A DNA stretch of 64,000 bases from JAZOTM01 sp045657625. Its GTDB lineage: Bacteria; Bacillota; Clostridia; Lachnospirales; Lachnospiraceae. This document shows positions 17,742-26,931 of this stretch, piece after piece; within the stretch, counting starts at the first letter, position 1; each line of letters begins with the position of its first letter. The stretch is taken from the NCBI GenBank assembly GCA_045657625.1, contig JAZOTM010000030.1:124001-188000 (forward strand), in the 5' to 3' direction. Made by a program: the position numbers and the translations under genes. The notes beneath the pieces are model-generated. The model was not told the DNA's origin and did not search any database. It was given only the letters and a program-made list of their open reading frames with translations.

Positions 17742-18617
17742 ATGGATCAGGCACAATCACTGAGAAACGTGATCAAACAGAAAAATTTGAAAATGCCCAT
17801 GGAAAAAGCCCGTGTTATTACCATAACCAGTGGAAAAGGTGGCGTAGGAAAATCCAATGTCGCGGTGAATTTAGCAATTCAATTGCGAAAATTAGGAAAA
17901 CGCGTATTGGTATTTGATGCGGATATCGGACTTGCAAATGTGGAAGTTATGTTTGGCTCCATTCCAAAATATAACTTAAGTGATTTGATTTATCGTGGAA
18001 AAAGTATACGGGACATTGTGAGCCAGGGCCCTATGGATATTGGATTTATATCCGGTGGTTCCGGCATTGTTGGGCTAAATAACTTAACAAAGGATCAGAT
18101 TGCATTTTTGGTTCGCAATCTGTCGGAATTGGATTCCATGGCAGATGTGATTATCATTGATACCGGTGCGGGAATTGCGGATATTGTTTTGGAATTTGTA
18201 TTGGCAAGTCCGGAGGTACTTTTGGTATCTACACCGGAACCAAGTTCTTTGACCGATTCCTATTCTTTATTGAAGGCATTGTATCGGAATCCTAATTTCC
18301 TACAAGGGGGAACTCGTGTAAAGGTGATTGCCAATAAGGTCGTTTCCAATGAAGAAGGCCGGGCGGTTTACGAAAAATTAAACGCCGTAGTACAGGAATT
18401 TTTACATGGTTCCATTGAGTATCTGGGTATGATTCCGCAGGATGAAACCTTGGAACGGGCAGTGCGACAGCAAAAAACGGTTTCTTTGATGGATGCAGAC
18501 GCAAAGTCTACAAAGGCTTTTGAAATTCTTGCATCAAATTTGGTAAACAATGAACATAAAGAATATGTTTATAAAAAAGGCTTTGGGGAGATGATTATGG
18601 GGGTAATCAAAAGATAA
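17742..18617 (+). CDS. flhG: FlhG (MinD-like ATPase), flagellar number control
   Basis: A 291-residue ParA/MinD-family ATPase with a deviant Walker A (TSGKGGVGKSNVAVNLA, about residues 28-44). A conserved amphipathic N-terminal section (QAQSLRNVIKQK) carries the DQA-Q-LR motif that stimulates FlhF GTPase. DADIGLANVEVMFG and VIIIDTGAGIAD are the switch and Walker B regions. It also lies next to flhF. FlhG limits flagellar number and positioning and interacts with FliM/FliY. The C-terminal amphipathic helix is typical of membrane-targeted MinD relatives. Confidence 0.93.
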   Translation: MDQAQSLRNVIKQKNLKMPMEKARVITITSGKGGVGKSNVAVNLAIQLRKLGKRVLVFDADIGLANVEVMFGSIPKYNLSDLIYRGKSIRDIVSQGPMDIGFISGGSGIVGLNNLTKDQIAFLVRNLSELDSMADVIIIDTGAGIADIVLEFVLASPEVLLVSTPEPSSLTDSYSLLKALYRNPNFLQGGTRVKVIANKVVSNEEGRAVYEKLNAVVQEFLHGSIEYLGMIPQDETLERAVRQQKTVSLMDADAKSTKAFEILASNLVNNEHKEYVYKKGFGEMIMGVIKR

Positions 18618-18631
18618 AGGAAGGCAGATAG

Positions 18632-19372
18632 ATGGCAAACGAAGTAATTAAGATTGGTGATAAAGTCGATATTCGAATTTCCTTAGAAGTAGACAAGGCC
18701 AAGGATTCCGGAGAACCGGTACGTGTCTTTAAGAGTCAGGTATTGGATATCAAAGAAGATGGAGAATTGGAGCTTGCAATGCCCTTTGATGGTACCAAGG
18801 TGGTTCTTTTACCTTTGGATCTTCGCTACGAATTTGTTTTTTCCGGAAACGGAGGCATGTTTAAGGCGGAAGGTCAGGTAAAGGAAAGATACAAAGCGGA
18901 CAATCGGTTTATGATTTTGGTGGAAATGGTCTCAGAATTGGAAAAATTCCAGAGAAGAGCATTTTTCCGATTGGATGCAGATATCGATGTATTTTACTGG
19001 AAGATTACAGACGAACAGGCGAAGTACACCAATTATGATCATATTTTACAAGAGCTTCGTATGAATCCGGAGTTAAATAAAAGACGGAAGGCAAGAACCG
19101 TAGATATTAGCGGTGGCGGCGCCAGAATTCGTACGGATGAAGAATTTACCATAAATCAATTTTTACTTTTGACTTTCCAGTTAAAACATGAAAATAAGAC
19201 GGAACAGGTAACGGTTCCGGCACAGGTATTACAGGTGGAAAGAGCAGAAGATCGTGGAATGAGAGCATTTGAATCTCGCTTGATGTTTTTGGTAAAAGAC
19301 CACGAAATCAGTGAGTCAATTATCAGATATATTTTCTCGGAGGAGAGAAAAAACAGAAAAGTTAGAAGGTGA
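18632..19372 (+). CDS. PilZ-domain c-di-GMP receptor (YcgR/YpfA-like brake)
   Basis: A 246-residue protein with an N-terminal YcgR-type domain (about 1-100) and a C-terminal PilZ domain. The c-di-GMP-binding motifs are visible: RRAFFRL at about 108-114 and DISGGGARI at about 157-165, matching RxxxR and (D/N)xSxxG. Such proteins slow or stall the motor by binding MotA or switch proteins when c-di-GMP rises. Its position between flhG and cheB in the fla/che unit supports a motility-brake role. An HD-GYP gene elsewhere in this window could modulate the same second messenger. Confidence 0.87.
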   Translation: MANEVIKIGDKVDIRISLEVDKAKDSGEPVRVFKSQVLDIKEDGELELAMPFDGTKVVLLPLDLRYEFVFSGNGGMFKAEGQVKERYKADNRFMILVEMVSELEKFQRRAFFRLDADIDVFYWKITDEQAKYTNYDHILQELRMNPELNKRRKARTVDISGGGARIRTDEEFTINQFLLLTFQLKHENKTEQVTVPAQVLQVERAEDRGMRAFESRLMFLVKDHEISESIIRYIFSEERKNRKVRR

Positions 19373-19380
19373 GTGGCAAA

Positions 19381-20454
19381 ATGAAGAAAAATATTTTGGT
19401 TGTTGATGACTCTGCATTCATGAGAAGAGTTCTCTGTGATATAATCAACTCAGACAGTAACTATGCTGCTGCGGATGTTTGCAGAGATGGTCTGGAGGCT
19501 TTTGAAAAACTGAAAACCAATCAATTCGATGGAGTATTATTAGACGTCAATATGCCCCGCATGAATGGGTTGGAATTGTTGGATAAGCTGAAGGAAGAAC
19601 GCATTCATACCACGGTCATCATGGTTAGTACAGAAACAACGGAGGGGGCAACGGTGACAATTCAGGCATTGGAAAAAGGCGCTGTAGATTTTGTCGCCAA
19701 GCCAACGAATATTGCAGAAGCAAAGGGGGATGCTTTTAAGAAGAAAGTAACGGACATAATGAATGCCGTATTGGATTCGAAAGCATCCAAAAATTTGAAA
19801 CCAATTACTTTGCGTACGAGATCGACTACCACCACTACAACTACTTCTTCCCGACCTCATACCGTAGGAAAAGGAAATCATTTAGTTGCACTTGCGTGTT
19901 CAACCGGAGGACCAAAGGCCCTTCAAAGCGTGGTTCCTTATTTGGATCCGAATTTAGACGCACCGGTGGTTTTGGTACAGCACATGCCGAAGGGTTTTAC
20001 AAAATCCATGGCGGATCGTCTGGATGAAATCAGTAAGGTGCATGTAAAAGAGGCAGAGAATGGTGAAAAACTGCAAAAAGGTTGGGTATATGTAGCTCCC
20101 GGTGGAATGCACATGGAAGTAAAGAAGAATAGTGACAATAGTCATTCCATTTACTTGAATGATGCACCGGCCATCGGTGGATTAAAACCTTGTGCAGATG
20201 TGATGTACAAATCTTTGGCAAATACAGGATATGATGATATTACCTGTGTGGTATTGACCGGAATGGGTGCAGACGGAACAGAAGGCATCAAAGCCTTAAA
20301 TAATCGAAAACCGATTCATGTGATAGCCCAAAATGCTGAGACCTGTGTGGTATATGGTATGCCAAAAGCAATTGCGGAATCCGGAATCGTGGACGAAGTC
20401 GTTCCTTTAACTGAAGTGGCAGGATCAATTAAAAAGAATGTGGGGGTACATTAG
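19381..20454 (+). CDS. cheB: CheB, receptor methylesterase/deamidase
   Basis: A 357-residue protein. The receiver domain has DD at 9-10 and the phospho-acceptor D55 (GVLLDVNMPRMNG). A Thr/Ser/Arg linker contains a run of threonines (about 143-150). The methylesterase domain carries the catalytic triad motifs ACSTGGPKAL (Ser), LVQHMPKGFT (His) and VLTGMGADG (Asp). It removes methyl groups from chemoreceptors during adaptation. ATG 19381 is preferred over the in-frame GTG at 19369 because an AAGGTGA element fits the ATG. The GTG would overlap the PilZ gene by four bases. Confidence 0.95.
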   Translation: MKKNILVVDDSAFMRRVLCDIINSDSNYAAADVCRDGLEAFEKLKTNQFDGVLLDVNMPRMNGLELLDKLKEERIHTTVIMVSTETTEGATVTIQALEKGAVDFVAKPTNIAEAKGDAFKKKVTDIMNAVLDSKASKNLKPITLRTRSTTTTTTTSSRPHTVGKGNHLVALACSTGGPKALQSVVPYLDPNLDAPVVLVQHMPKGFTKSMADRLDEISKVHVKEAENGEKLQKGWVYVAPGGMHMEVKKNSDNSHSIYLNDAPAIGGLKPCADVMYKSLANTGYDDITCVVLTGMGADGTEGIKALNNRKPIHVIAQNAETCVVYGMPKAIAESGIVDEVVPLTEVAGSIKKNVGVH

Positions 20455-20455
20455 T

Positions 20456-22576
20456 ATGGATGTAAGCCAGTATCTAGAGATTTTTGTTGATGAAACCAGT
20501 GAACATATTCAAAGCCTTTCCGACAATATTATGGTGTTGGAACAGGACCCGGAAAATAAAGATACCATTAATGAAATTTTCCGTGCTGCCCATTCCTTAA
20601 AGGGTATGGCAGGAACCATGGGCTTCAAGAGAATGCAGCATTTGACCCATGACATGGAAAATGTATTTCAGGAAGTACGAAGTGATAACGTAAAAGTAAA
20701 CAGTGCGTTAATTGATATTTTATTTAAATGCTTGGACGCAATTGAAGGCTATTTGGACAATGTCAAAGCGTCTTCAGACGAAGGCACGGAAGATAACGAA
20801 GCCTTGATTAAGTCCTTGAACGATTTCTTAAATGGCGGTGGTGGCGCAGAAGAAGCACCGGCAGAGGCTGCAGCACCTGCAGAAGCAGAAGCAGCACCGG
20901 CAGAAGATGCCGGCGGCGAAGGCAGCAAGAAGAAATATTTGGAAATCGATAAAAATGAAGATAATAAGGAAATTCTCAAAAAAGCTTTTGAAAGCGGACA
21001 GAAGGTATACGGTTTTACCGCATTTATCGATAAAGAATGCTTGTTAAAAGCAGCAAGAGCGTTCTTGGTATTTAAGGCAGTGGAAGAATTCGGAACCATT
21101 GTTTTATTCGATCCTAGTTCGCAGGATATTGAAGATGAAAAATTTGAGTTTGCGTTTAGTTTCTTCTTACAGTCCGAATCTGCAGAGCTGGATAAGATGT
21201 TGGAAAACATCAAGGCGGTTACAGAAATTGCAGAAGCTTACGGTGAAGAATTAAATGAAAGCTTTTTGGCAGCAGCACCGGCAGAAGCTGAGGCTGCACC
21301 TGCTCCGGCAGAAGCAGCAGCACCGGCAGCTCCAAAGAAAGAAGAAAAACCGGCAGCAAAACCTGCAGCTGGTGGCGGCGGTGGCGGAAATGCCAATACA
21401 CCGGCTAAGAACAAACCGGTTGCCAGCCGTACCATTCGTGTAGATATTGAAAAGTTAGATGCACTTATGAATCAGGTAAGTGAGTTGATTATCGCCAAGA
21501 ATAGTTTGGTTGCTATTAGCAATCAGGAAAATGAAGGCGGTCAGCAGTCTACACATGATGATATTGAATATTTGGAACGTATCACGACCAATCTTCATGA
21601 ATCCGTTATGAAGGTTCGAATGGTTCCAATTGAAAGTACCGTAAGTAAATTCCCGCGTATGATTCGAGATCTTTCCAGAAAGCTGAATAAGCAGATGGAA
21701 CTCATCATGACCGGTGAAGATACAGAATTGGATCGTACCGTAGTTGACCAGATCGGTGACCCGTTACAGCATTTGCTTCGTAACTCTGCAGACCATGGTT
21801 TGGAAAATGCAGAACTTCGTAAAGAAAGAGGCAAGCCGGAAGTTGGTACCATTCGTTTGAATGCGTTCCAGGAAGGCAACAACGTCATCATCGAAGTAAG
21901 TGATGATGGTAACGGTATTGATACAGAAGCAGTTAAGAATAAGGCCATTGAAAGAGGTACCATTACTGAAGAGCAGGCAGAACAAATGAGTCAGAAAGAA
22001 ATCATTGATTTGTTGTTCATGCCAAGTTTCTCTATGGCAAAGCAGATTACAGATATCTCCGGTCGAGGCGTTGGTTTGGACGTTGTAAAATCCAACATCG
22101 AAGCACTTGGCGGTGATGTAGAAGTAAAATCTGTATACGGAGAAGGCTCTAAGTTTACCGTACGTTTACCACTTACCTTAGCGATTATTCAGGCCTTAAT
22201 GGTAGAAGTAAGAGATGAGAAATATGCCATTGCCCTTGCTTCCATTGAAACCATTGAGAATATTTCTGTCAATGACATTAAATATGTAGAATCCAGAGAA
22301 GTGATTAATCTTCGTGGAACGGTTATTCCGATTATTCGTTTGGATCAGATTTTGGATTCTGAATCTGCAGAAGAAGAAAAAGAAGATATTATCGTTGTTA
22401 TTGTTAAGAAAGGCGAGAAACTGTTGGGTCTTGTTGTAGACAACTTAATGGGTCAGCAGGAAATCGTTATTAAGGATTTAGGAAAATACATTAACAACAG
22501 TAAGATTATCAGCGGTGCAACCATCTTAGGAAATGGTGACGTTGCATTGATTCTGGATGTTAATACATTAATGTAG
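20456..22576 (+). CDS. cheA: CheA, chemotaxis histidine kinase
   Basis: A 706-residue protein. The P1 phosphotransfer domain carries H46 (FRAAHSLKGMAGTMGF). An Ala/Glu/Pro linker leads to a P2-like domain at about 165-265, then a second Ala/Pro/Gly-rich linker ending in a Gly run. The P3 dimerisation region is RTIRVDIEKLDALMNQVSEL and the P4 ATPase is HLLRNSADHGLENA, VSDDGNGID and SGRGVGLDVVKS. P5 is the CheW-like regulatory domain. ATG 20456 is chosen: an upstream in-frame ATG (20438) lies within cheB and lacks family conservation. It phosphorylates CheY and CheB. Confidence 0.96.
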   Translation: MDVSQYLEIFVDETSEHIQSLSDNIMVLEQDPENKDTINEIFRAAHSLKGMAGTMGFKRMQHLTHDMENVFQEVRSDNVKVNSALIDILFKCLDAIEGYLDNVKASSDEGTEDNEALIKSLNDFLNGGGGAEEAPAEAAAPAEAEAAPAEDAGGEGSKKKYLEIDKNEDNKEILKKAFESGQKVYGFTAFIDKECLLKAARAFLVFKAVEEFGTIVLFDPSSQDIEDEKFEFAFSFFLQSESAELDKMLENIKAVTEIAEAYGEELNESFLAAAPAEAEAAPAPAEAAAPAAPKKEEKPAAKPAAGGGGGGNANTPAKNKPVASRTIRVDIEKLDALMNQVSELIIAKNSLVAISNQENEGGQQSTHDDIEYLERITTNLHESVMKVRMVPIESTVSKFPRMIRDLSRKLNKQMELIMTGEDTELDRTVVDQIGDPLQHLLRNSADHGLENAELRKERGKPEVGTIRLNAFQEGNNVIIEVSDDGNGIDTEAVKNKAIERGTITEEQAEQMSQKEIIDLLFMPSFSMAKQITDISGRGVGLDVVKSNIEALGGDVEVKSVYGEGSKFTVRLPLTLAIIQALMVEVRDEKYAIALASIETIENISVNDIKYVESREVINLRGTVIPIIRLDQILDSESAEEEKEDIIVVIVKKGEKLLGLVVDNLMGQQEIVIKDLGKYINNSKIISGATILGNGDVALILDVNTLM

Positions 22577-22587
22577 GAGGTGTTCAC

Positions 22588-23052
22588 ATGGCTGAATTAC
22601 AGGTTTTGGATGGAGATACTATACAATACATTGTTGTAAAAATTGGTGATGAAGAATACGGAATCAATATCAGTTACGTGGATAACATCATTCGTATGCA
22701 GAAGATTACACGTGTGCCAAAAGCACAGTCCTATTTTAAGGGTGTCATCAATCTGCGTGGTGAAATCGTACCGGTAATGAGTATTCGTAAAAAGATGGGA
22801 TTGGAAGAAGCGGAGACCACCGGAAAATCCCGTATTATCGTATTAAAGGTAGAAGAACACGGAGCCCTTGGCATTATTGTAGATGCAGTCAATGAAGTAG
22901 TGACTTTGTCACCGGAACAGATTGACAAGCCTGCAAGAGATTCTAAGAGTGCAAAGAATTCCTTTATCGATGGAATTGGAAAAAATGGAGATGAATTGAT
23001 TTCCTTGTTTGATATCAATTCGATCTTGGATGAGAAAGAAGTTGTTAGTTAA
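22588..23052 (+). CDS. cheW: CheW, chemotaxis coupling protein
   Basis: A 154-residue protein with a single CheW domain: YIVVKIGDEEYGINISYV at the N-terminus, GVINLRGEIVPVMSIRKKMG, and IIVDAVNEVVTLSPEQID. It links chemoreceptors to CheA. TAGGAGGTG ribosome binding site directly upstream; 11 bases after cheA. Typical length (about 150). Confidence 0.95.
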   Translation: MAELQVLDGDTIQYIVVKIGDEEYGINISYVDNIIRMQKITRVPKAQSYFKGVINLRGEIVPVMSIRKKMGLEEAETTGKSRIIVLKVEEHGALGIIVDAVNEVVTLSPEQIDKPARDSKSAKNSFIDGIGKNGDELISLFDINSILDEKEVVS

Positions 23053-23064
23053 AGTTACTGTCTG

Positions 23065-23094
23065 GAGATAGTGCAAATGCACTATCTGCAGATG
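23065..23094 (+). promoter_or_regulatory. Intercistronic hairpin between cheW and cheC
   Basis: AGATAGTGC pairs with GCACTATCT around an AAAT loop, flanked by CTG/CAG, in the 58-base cheW-cheC gap. There is no T-tract, so it is not a standard terminator. It could be an RNA stability or processing element. Confidence 0.5.
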
Positions 23095-23110
23095 TTATTG
23101 GAGGTCGTAT

Positions 23111-23734
23111 ATGGCGAACTTTTCTTTGGAAGAAGTAAACAGTACCTACTATGATGTGCTGAAAGAAATTGGAAATATTGGCGCAGGAAATGCTACAACC
23201 GCAGTAGCCAATATGATTGGACTAAAAATTGATATGCAGGTACCACAGGTAAAATTATTGACCTTTCAGGAATTAAGTACCGCAATTTGTCCGGAGGATG
23301 AAACCATCGTTGGTATCTTTTTGGAGGTAAATGGAGATATCGATGGAAGTATGATGTTTCTTTTGAAACTGGAATCCGCCAGATATTTAGTAAATACGTT
23401 AATGATGTTACCTCCGGAAAATAAGAGTTTATCTTTTGATGAGATGGAACAGTCTGCATTGAAGGAAATAGGAAATATTATTGCAGCATCTTATTTGAAT
23501 GCGCTGTCCTCTCTGACAAACATGATGATTGCGCCTTCCATTCCTTATATTTCCATTGATATGGCAGCTGCAATTTTGTCTGTTCCCGCCATTCAGTTTG
23601 GACAGTATGGAGATAAAGCACTTATGATTTCTACGGAATTTGGCGATGATGTAAAGATAGAAGGTTATTTTATTTTGTTACCGGAACTGGATTCTTACGA
23701 CAAAATTTTACGTTCTTTGGGTATTCCGGTTTGA
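23111..23734 (+). CDS. cheC: CheC, CheY-P phosphatase
   Basis: A 207-residue protein with two CheC active-site motifs: VLKEIGNIGAGNATTAVANM near residue 15 and ALKEIGNIIAASYLNAL near residue 118. Each supplies the E-x2-N pair. CheC dephosphorylates CheY-P and is strongly activated by CheD, encoded next. It is homologous to the middle of FliY but lacks the FliM-like tail. GGAGG ribosome binding site. Length is typical (about 205). Confidence 0.94.
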   Translation: MANFSLEEVNSTYYDVLKEIGNIGAGNATTAVANMIGLKIDMQVPQVKLLTFQELSTAICPEDETIVGIFLEVNGDIDGSMMFLLKLESARYLVNTLMMLPPENKSLSFDEMEQSALKEIGNIIAASYLNALSSLTNMMIAPSIPYISIDMAAAILSVPAIQFGQYGDKALMISTEFGDDVKIEGYFILLPELDSYDKILRSLGIPV

Positions 23735-23749
23735 TTGTAGGAGAACACT

Positions 23750-24235
23750 ATGGCAGATATCATTAAAATTGGTATTGCTGATTTAAGTGTAAGTAAAGAT
23801 CCGGATATTATCACAACCCTAGGATTGGGATCTTGTGTAGGAGTATCCCTTTATGATCCCTCTACGAAAATTGGTGGTTTGGTTCATGTAATGCTTCCGG
23901 ATAGTACACAAATCAGAAATAATTCCAATATCGCAAAATTTGCGGATACTGGAATTGAAGAATTGTATAGACAGGTACTGAAAGCCGGTGCCAGTAAAGC
24001 AAGATTGGTTGCAAAAATGGCCGGCGGAGCAAAAATGTTTGAAGTCAGTGGTTTATCCAATTTAGGAAACGTGGGTGAAAGAAATACAGAAGCCTGTCGT
24101 ACCAAATTAAAGGAACTGGGAGTTCGTTTGATTGCGTCAGATTGTGGATTGAATTACGGACGTACCGTAGAACTCCATTGTGATAACGGGGATTACTATG
24201 TAAAAGCCGTTGGGAAAGAAGTGAAAATTATTTAA
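23750..24235 (+). CDS. cheD: CheD, receptor deamidase and CheC partner
   Basis: A 161-residue protein with the conserved catalytic Cys and His of CheD glutamine deamidases (LGLGSCVGVSLYDP and GGLVHVMLPDS), followed by KMAGGAKMF and NVGERNTEA. CheD deamidates chemoreceptor glutamines and binds CheC. Here, as in Bacillus, cheC and cheD are adjacent. Fifteen bases separate them; TAGGAGA ribosome site. Confidence 0.95.
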   Translation: MADIIKIGIADLSVSKDPDIITTLGLGSCVGVSLYDPSTKIGGLVHVMLPDSTQIRNNSNIAKFADTGIEELYRQVLKAGASKARLVAKMAGGAKMFEVSGLSNLGNVGERNTEACRTKLKELGVRLIASDCGLNYGRTVELHCDNGDYYVKAVGKEVKII

Positions 24236-24247
24236 AGGGGAATGCTT

Positions 24248-24547
24248 GTGAAGACAAAACCGATACCGGCAATTATAATGTTGATTGCAGGATTTATAAC
24301 CTGTTTATATGGATTGCTTTATCATGTGGATTTGTTTCATTTTACAAAAAATCTTCTGATTGTACTTGTGGTTTTTTATATCTTGGGTTCTGTGGTAAAA
24401 TTGATATTAGATATCAATTTCAATAAGATGGAACCGGAAGAAAAAACCGATGAAATTGAAAATATCGATTTAAACATGAATAGTGAAGAAATCGAAGATT
24501 TAAATGGGGATACTGCAGAAACTGATAGAAATGCTGCAGAGGAATAA
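24248..24547 (+). CDS. Small membrane protein between cheD and the sigma-factor gene
   Basis: I do not recognise this family with confidence. The protein is about 99 residues. It has two hydrophobic segments in the first ~58 residues (AIIMLIAGFITCLYGLLYHV and LIVLVVFYILGSVVKLILDI) and an acidic, Asn-rich tail with many Glu and Asp. GTG 24248 is favoured because AAGGGG gives an 8-base spacing; ATG at 24242 almost abuts that element. It lies where some clostridia carry a small membrane gene before fliA, so a motility-linked role is possible but unproven. Confidence 0.6.
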   Translation: MKTKPIPAIIMLIAGFITCLYGLLYHVDLFHFTKNLLIVLVVFYILGSVVKLILDINFNKMEPEEKTDEIENIDLNMNSEEIEDLNGDTAETDRNAAEE

Positions 24548-24571
24548 GAAAACGAAGGCGAGGACTAGAGT

Positions 24572-25339
24572 ATGAAGACATCCGTTGAAAAAGAAAAGTT
24601 GTGGCAGGAATATCATGAGAATCCCACCCCAGAGCTTAGAGAAACGATTATCGTTGAGTATGCGCCCTTGGTAAAGTTGGTGGCAGGTAGACTCAGCATG
24701 TATTTGGGATATAATGTAGAATTTGACGATTTAGTTAGTTATGGGGTTTTTGGGCTCATTGATGCCATTGATAAATTTGATATTACCAAGGATGTAAAGT
24801 TTGAAACCTATGCAAGCTTGCGTATCCGTGGAGCCATTTTGGATCAAATTCGACGTATGGATTGGATTCCTAGAACTGTGCGCCAAAAACAGAAGAAGAT
24901 TGACGAAGCAACCAAGCGAATTGAAATGGAAACCGGAAAGACGGCTTCTGACGAACAAATTGCTAGGGAACTTGGTGTTTCGGAAGAAGAATATACCGAT
25001 TGGCAATCCCAGCTTAAGGTGACCAATGTGGTTTCCTTAAACGAGTTCGTAGAACAGGGGACAGAGCCGGCCATGGATGCCAAACAAAATTCGCATTTTG
25101 CGCAACCGGAGGATGTGATTGAGCAGGATGAATTAAAGCAGGTTTTGGCAGAGACCATGGAGCTTTTAACAGAAAAAGAGCGAAAAGTAATTACTTTATA
25201 TTATTATGAAGAACTGAACTTAAAGGAAATAAGTAAGGTTTTGGAAGTTTCTGAGTCACGTGTATCCCAGTTACATACGAAAGCACTGGCAAAGATGAAA
25301 ATAAAGATGGGAAAATATATGGGACTCCTTACTTCTTGA
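24572..25339 (+). CDS. fliA: Motility sigma factor FliA/SigD (sigma-28)
   Basis: A 255-residue sigma-70-family protein without region 1. Region 2 is seen in LVKLVAGRLSMYLGYN, FDDLVSYGVFGLIDAIDKFD and FETYASLRIRGAILDQIRRM. Region 3 covers about residues 115-160, and the region 4 helix-turn-helix is LNLKEISKVLEVSESRVSQL. Length and motifs match SigD/FliA/WhiG. It directs late flagellar genes such as flagellin; a possible sigma-28 promoter precedes the flagellin-like gene at 41969. No FlgM gene is visible in this window. Confidence 0.95.
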   Translation: MKTSVEKEKLWQEYHENPTPELRETIIVEYAPLVKLVAGRLSMYLGYNVEFDDLVSYGVFGLIDAIDKFDITKDVKFETYASLRIRGAILDQIRRMDWIPRTVRQKQKKIDEATKRIEMETGKTASDEQIARELGVSEEEYTDWQSQLKVTNVVSLNEFVEQGTEPAMDAKQNSHFAQPEDVIEQDELKQVLAETMELLTEKERKVITLYYYEELNLKEISKVLEVSESRVSQLHTKALAKMKIKMGKYMGLLTS

Positions 25340-25361
25340 TTCGAGAAAAGAGGATGAAGTT

Positions 25362-25688
25362 ATGTCAATAAGACCCATTGATGTAAACGGTATGATACAA
25401 AATACCCAGGAACTAGGTCATGGAAAGCACCAAGCGGACCAAAAGGTAGCTTCTGATCAGCAAAATATGCAAATGATTACGGATCAGAAGGTGCAAGAAG
25501 CGAAGGAGCAGGTGGTACAGACGGAAAAATCACCGGGTGAGTATGCCTTCGATGCAAAAAATGGAAATGGTAAGGGCGACGGGAACAGTCGTAAAAAGAA
25601 TAAAAAGGAGGAGCAGGAAACAAAGGGAGCCGGGGACGGTAAAGTGCAAATTAAAGGGCATCCGGGGGGCTTTGATGTTTCTATTTAG
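25362..25688 (+). CDS. Uncharacterised charged protein downstream of fliA
   Basis: Not recognised. It is a 108-residue, hydrophilic, probably disordered protein: a conserved-looking start (MSIRPIDVNGMIQNTQEL), a Gln/Lys/Glu-rich middle, a Gly/Asn/Lys stretch and a hydrophobic end (GGFDVSI). It has no cysteine, signal peptide or membrane segment. AAGAGGA ribosome binding site; 22 bases after fliA and 8 before the next gene, so it is probably part of the fla/che transcript. Confidence 0.55.
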   Translation: MSIRPIDVNGMIQNTQELGHGKHQADQKVASDQQNMQMITDQKVQEAKEQVVQTEKSPGEYAFDAKNGNGKGDGNSRKKNKKEEQETKGAGDGKVQIKGHPGGFDVSI

Positions 25689-25696
25689 AGGAGAGT

Positions 25697-26395
25697 ATGA
25701 CAGCGTTAGAAATTGTCTTGATTTTGGTGGCATGTATTTGTATCTTTGGTAGTTTTTTCCTGACGGAGAAAATTTCCCCAAAGGATTTGCAAAGAAGTGC
25801 GGAATTGAGTGAAGAAGAAATTCGTAAAATTGTAGAAAAGGAATTGGAAAAAGCAAGGACAAGGATTGCTTCTACAATTGATGACACGATTGAAGAATCG
25901 GTAGAAAAAACAGAAGTGGCCATTGATAAGGAAACCAATGAAAAAATTAAGGCTATTCAGGAATATTCCGATACGGTTATGACGGATATGAACAAGGCCC
26001 ATGATGAGGTCATGTTTTTATACAGCATGTTAAACGATCGCCATGACGAATTGGTACAGATGTCGGCCAATTTACAGAGCTTGGTTACGCGTTTACAGGA
26101 AATACAAAGAGAGCAGCAGGCTTATCAGACAGCTTACGAGCAAAAAATGACAGAAATGCACGAGAAGGATTTGGATGAACAATTAAAGTCCGTGCAGGAA
26201 GAAGTGGTGGTTGTAGAGGAAACACCTGTGGAAGAGGAAGAAGTCGAAGAAGAACCACCGGTAAACCACAATGATTATATTTTGGATTTGTGGGAACAAG
26301 GAAAAAGTGCAGTGGAAATTGCAAAAGAATTGGGCCTTGGTGTTGGTGAAGTAAATTTGGTACTAGGATTATATAAAGGGGAAGAGAAACTTTGA
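25697..26395 (+). CDS. DUF6115-type membrane coiled-coil protein
   Basis: A 232-residue protein with one N-terminal membrane segment (about residues 4-22, EIVLILVACICIFGSFFL) and a long charged coiled coil (about 30-175). An acidic Val/Glu linker follows, and a small C-terminal helix-turn-helix-like module closes it (DYILDLWEQGKSAVEIAKEL, GVGEVNLVLGL). This arrangement matches the DUF6115 family often found after fliA in Lachnospiraceae and other clostridia. Function is unknown; the C-terminal module resembles those used for DNA or protein contact. Its last codons overlap the next start (TTGA). Confidence 0.65.
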   Translation: MTALEIVLILVACICIFGSFFLTEKISPKDLQRSAELSEEEIRKIVEKELEKARTRIASTIDDTIEESVEKTEVAIDKETNEKIKAIQEYSDTVMTDMNKAHDEVMFLYSMLNDRHDELVQMSANLQSLVTRLQEIQREQQAYQTAYEQKMTEMHEKDLDEQLKSVQEEVVVVEETPVEEEEVEEEPPVNHNDYILDLWEQGKSAVEIAKELGLGVGEVNLVLGLYKGEEKL

Positions 26396-26925
26396 AGCTG
26401 AAATATTATTTAAGAGGTGTTGGCATCGGGGTGATTATCACCACACTTCTTTTTATGATTGTGATACATGTGAATCAGAGTAGTGAGGAAGAAACCGTAG
26501 ATACCGGAGAGGTGACAGAACGTACCATTGCAGAAGCCTTGGAAGGGGAAAATGGGATTCTGGGCACGGAACAGGTAACGGTGGAAACCATAGAATATGA
26601 TACGGAAGAAACGACAGAAGTTCCGGTGACAGAGATGGCTATGGAAGTGGATACAGAAGCAGAAGCAGATGCGGTTACTTCGGAGCCGGTGGCAGAGACG
26701 GTTTCTTTTACGATAGCAGCCGGAGAAAGCCCGACCGCTATTTGTGCACACCTACAAGAGCAGGGAATCGTAGAAGACGGAAATGACTACTTGCAATATT
26801 TGATTTCTGTGAATTTACACAGTGAATTGGAAGTAGGGACCTTTCAGGTAAGCAAGGGACAGGATTATGAAGCTTTGACTTATATTCTAACCACAAGTGA
26901 ATATGAAATAAGAAATGGCATGTAA
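26392..26925 (+). CDS. MltG/YceG-like membrane protein, short form
   Basis: A 177-residue protein starting at TTG 26392, which overlaps the previous stop by four bases; AAGGGGA lies upstream. It has one membrane helix (about residues 10-27), an acidic Thr/Glu-rich linker to about residue 100, and a C-terminal domain of about 70 residues (FTIAAGESPTAICAHLQEQG, LEVGTFQVSKG). That domain resembles the small LysM-like N-terminal part of endolytic transglycosylase MltG. The catalytic MltG portion is absent, so it is more likely a regulator or binding partner than an enzyme. A terminator follows. Confidence 0.55.
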   Translation: MKLKYYLRGVGIGVIITTLLFMIVIHVNQSSEEETVDTGEVTERTIAEALEGENGILGTEQVTVETIEYDTEETTEVPVTEMAMEVDTEAEADAVTSEPVAETVSFTIAAGESPTAICAHLQEQGIVEDGNDYLQYLISVNLHSELEVGTFQVSKGQDYEALTYILTTSEYEIRNGM

Positions 26926-26931
26926 TTTGAA

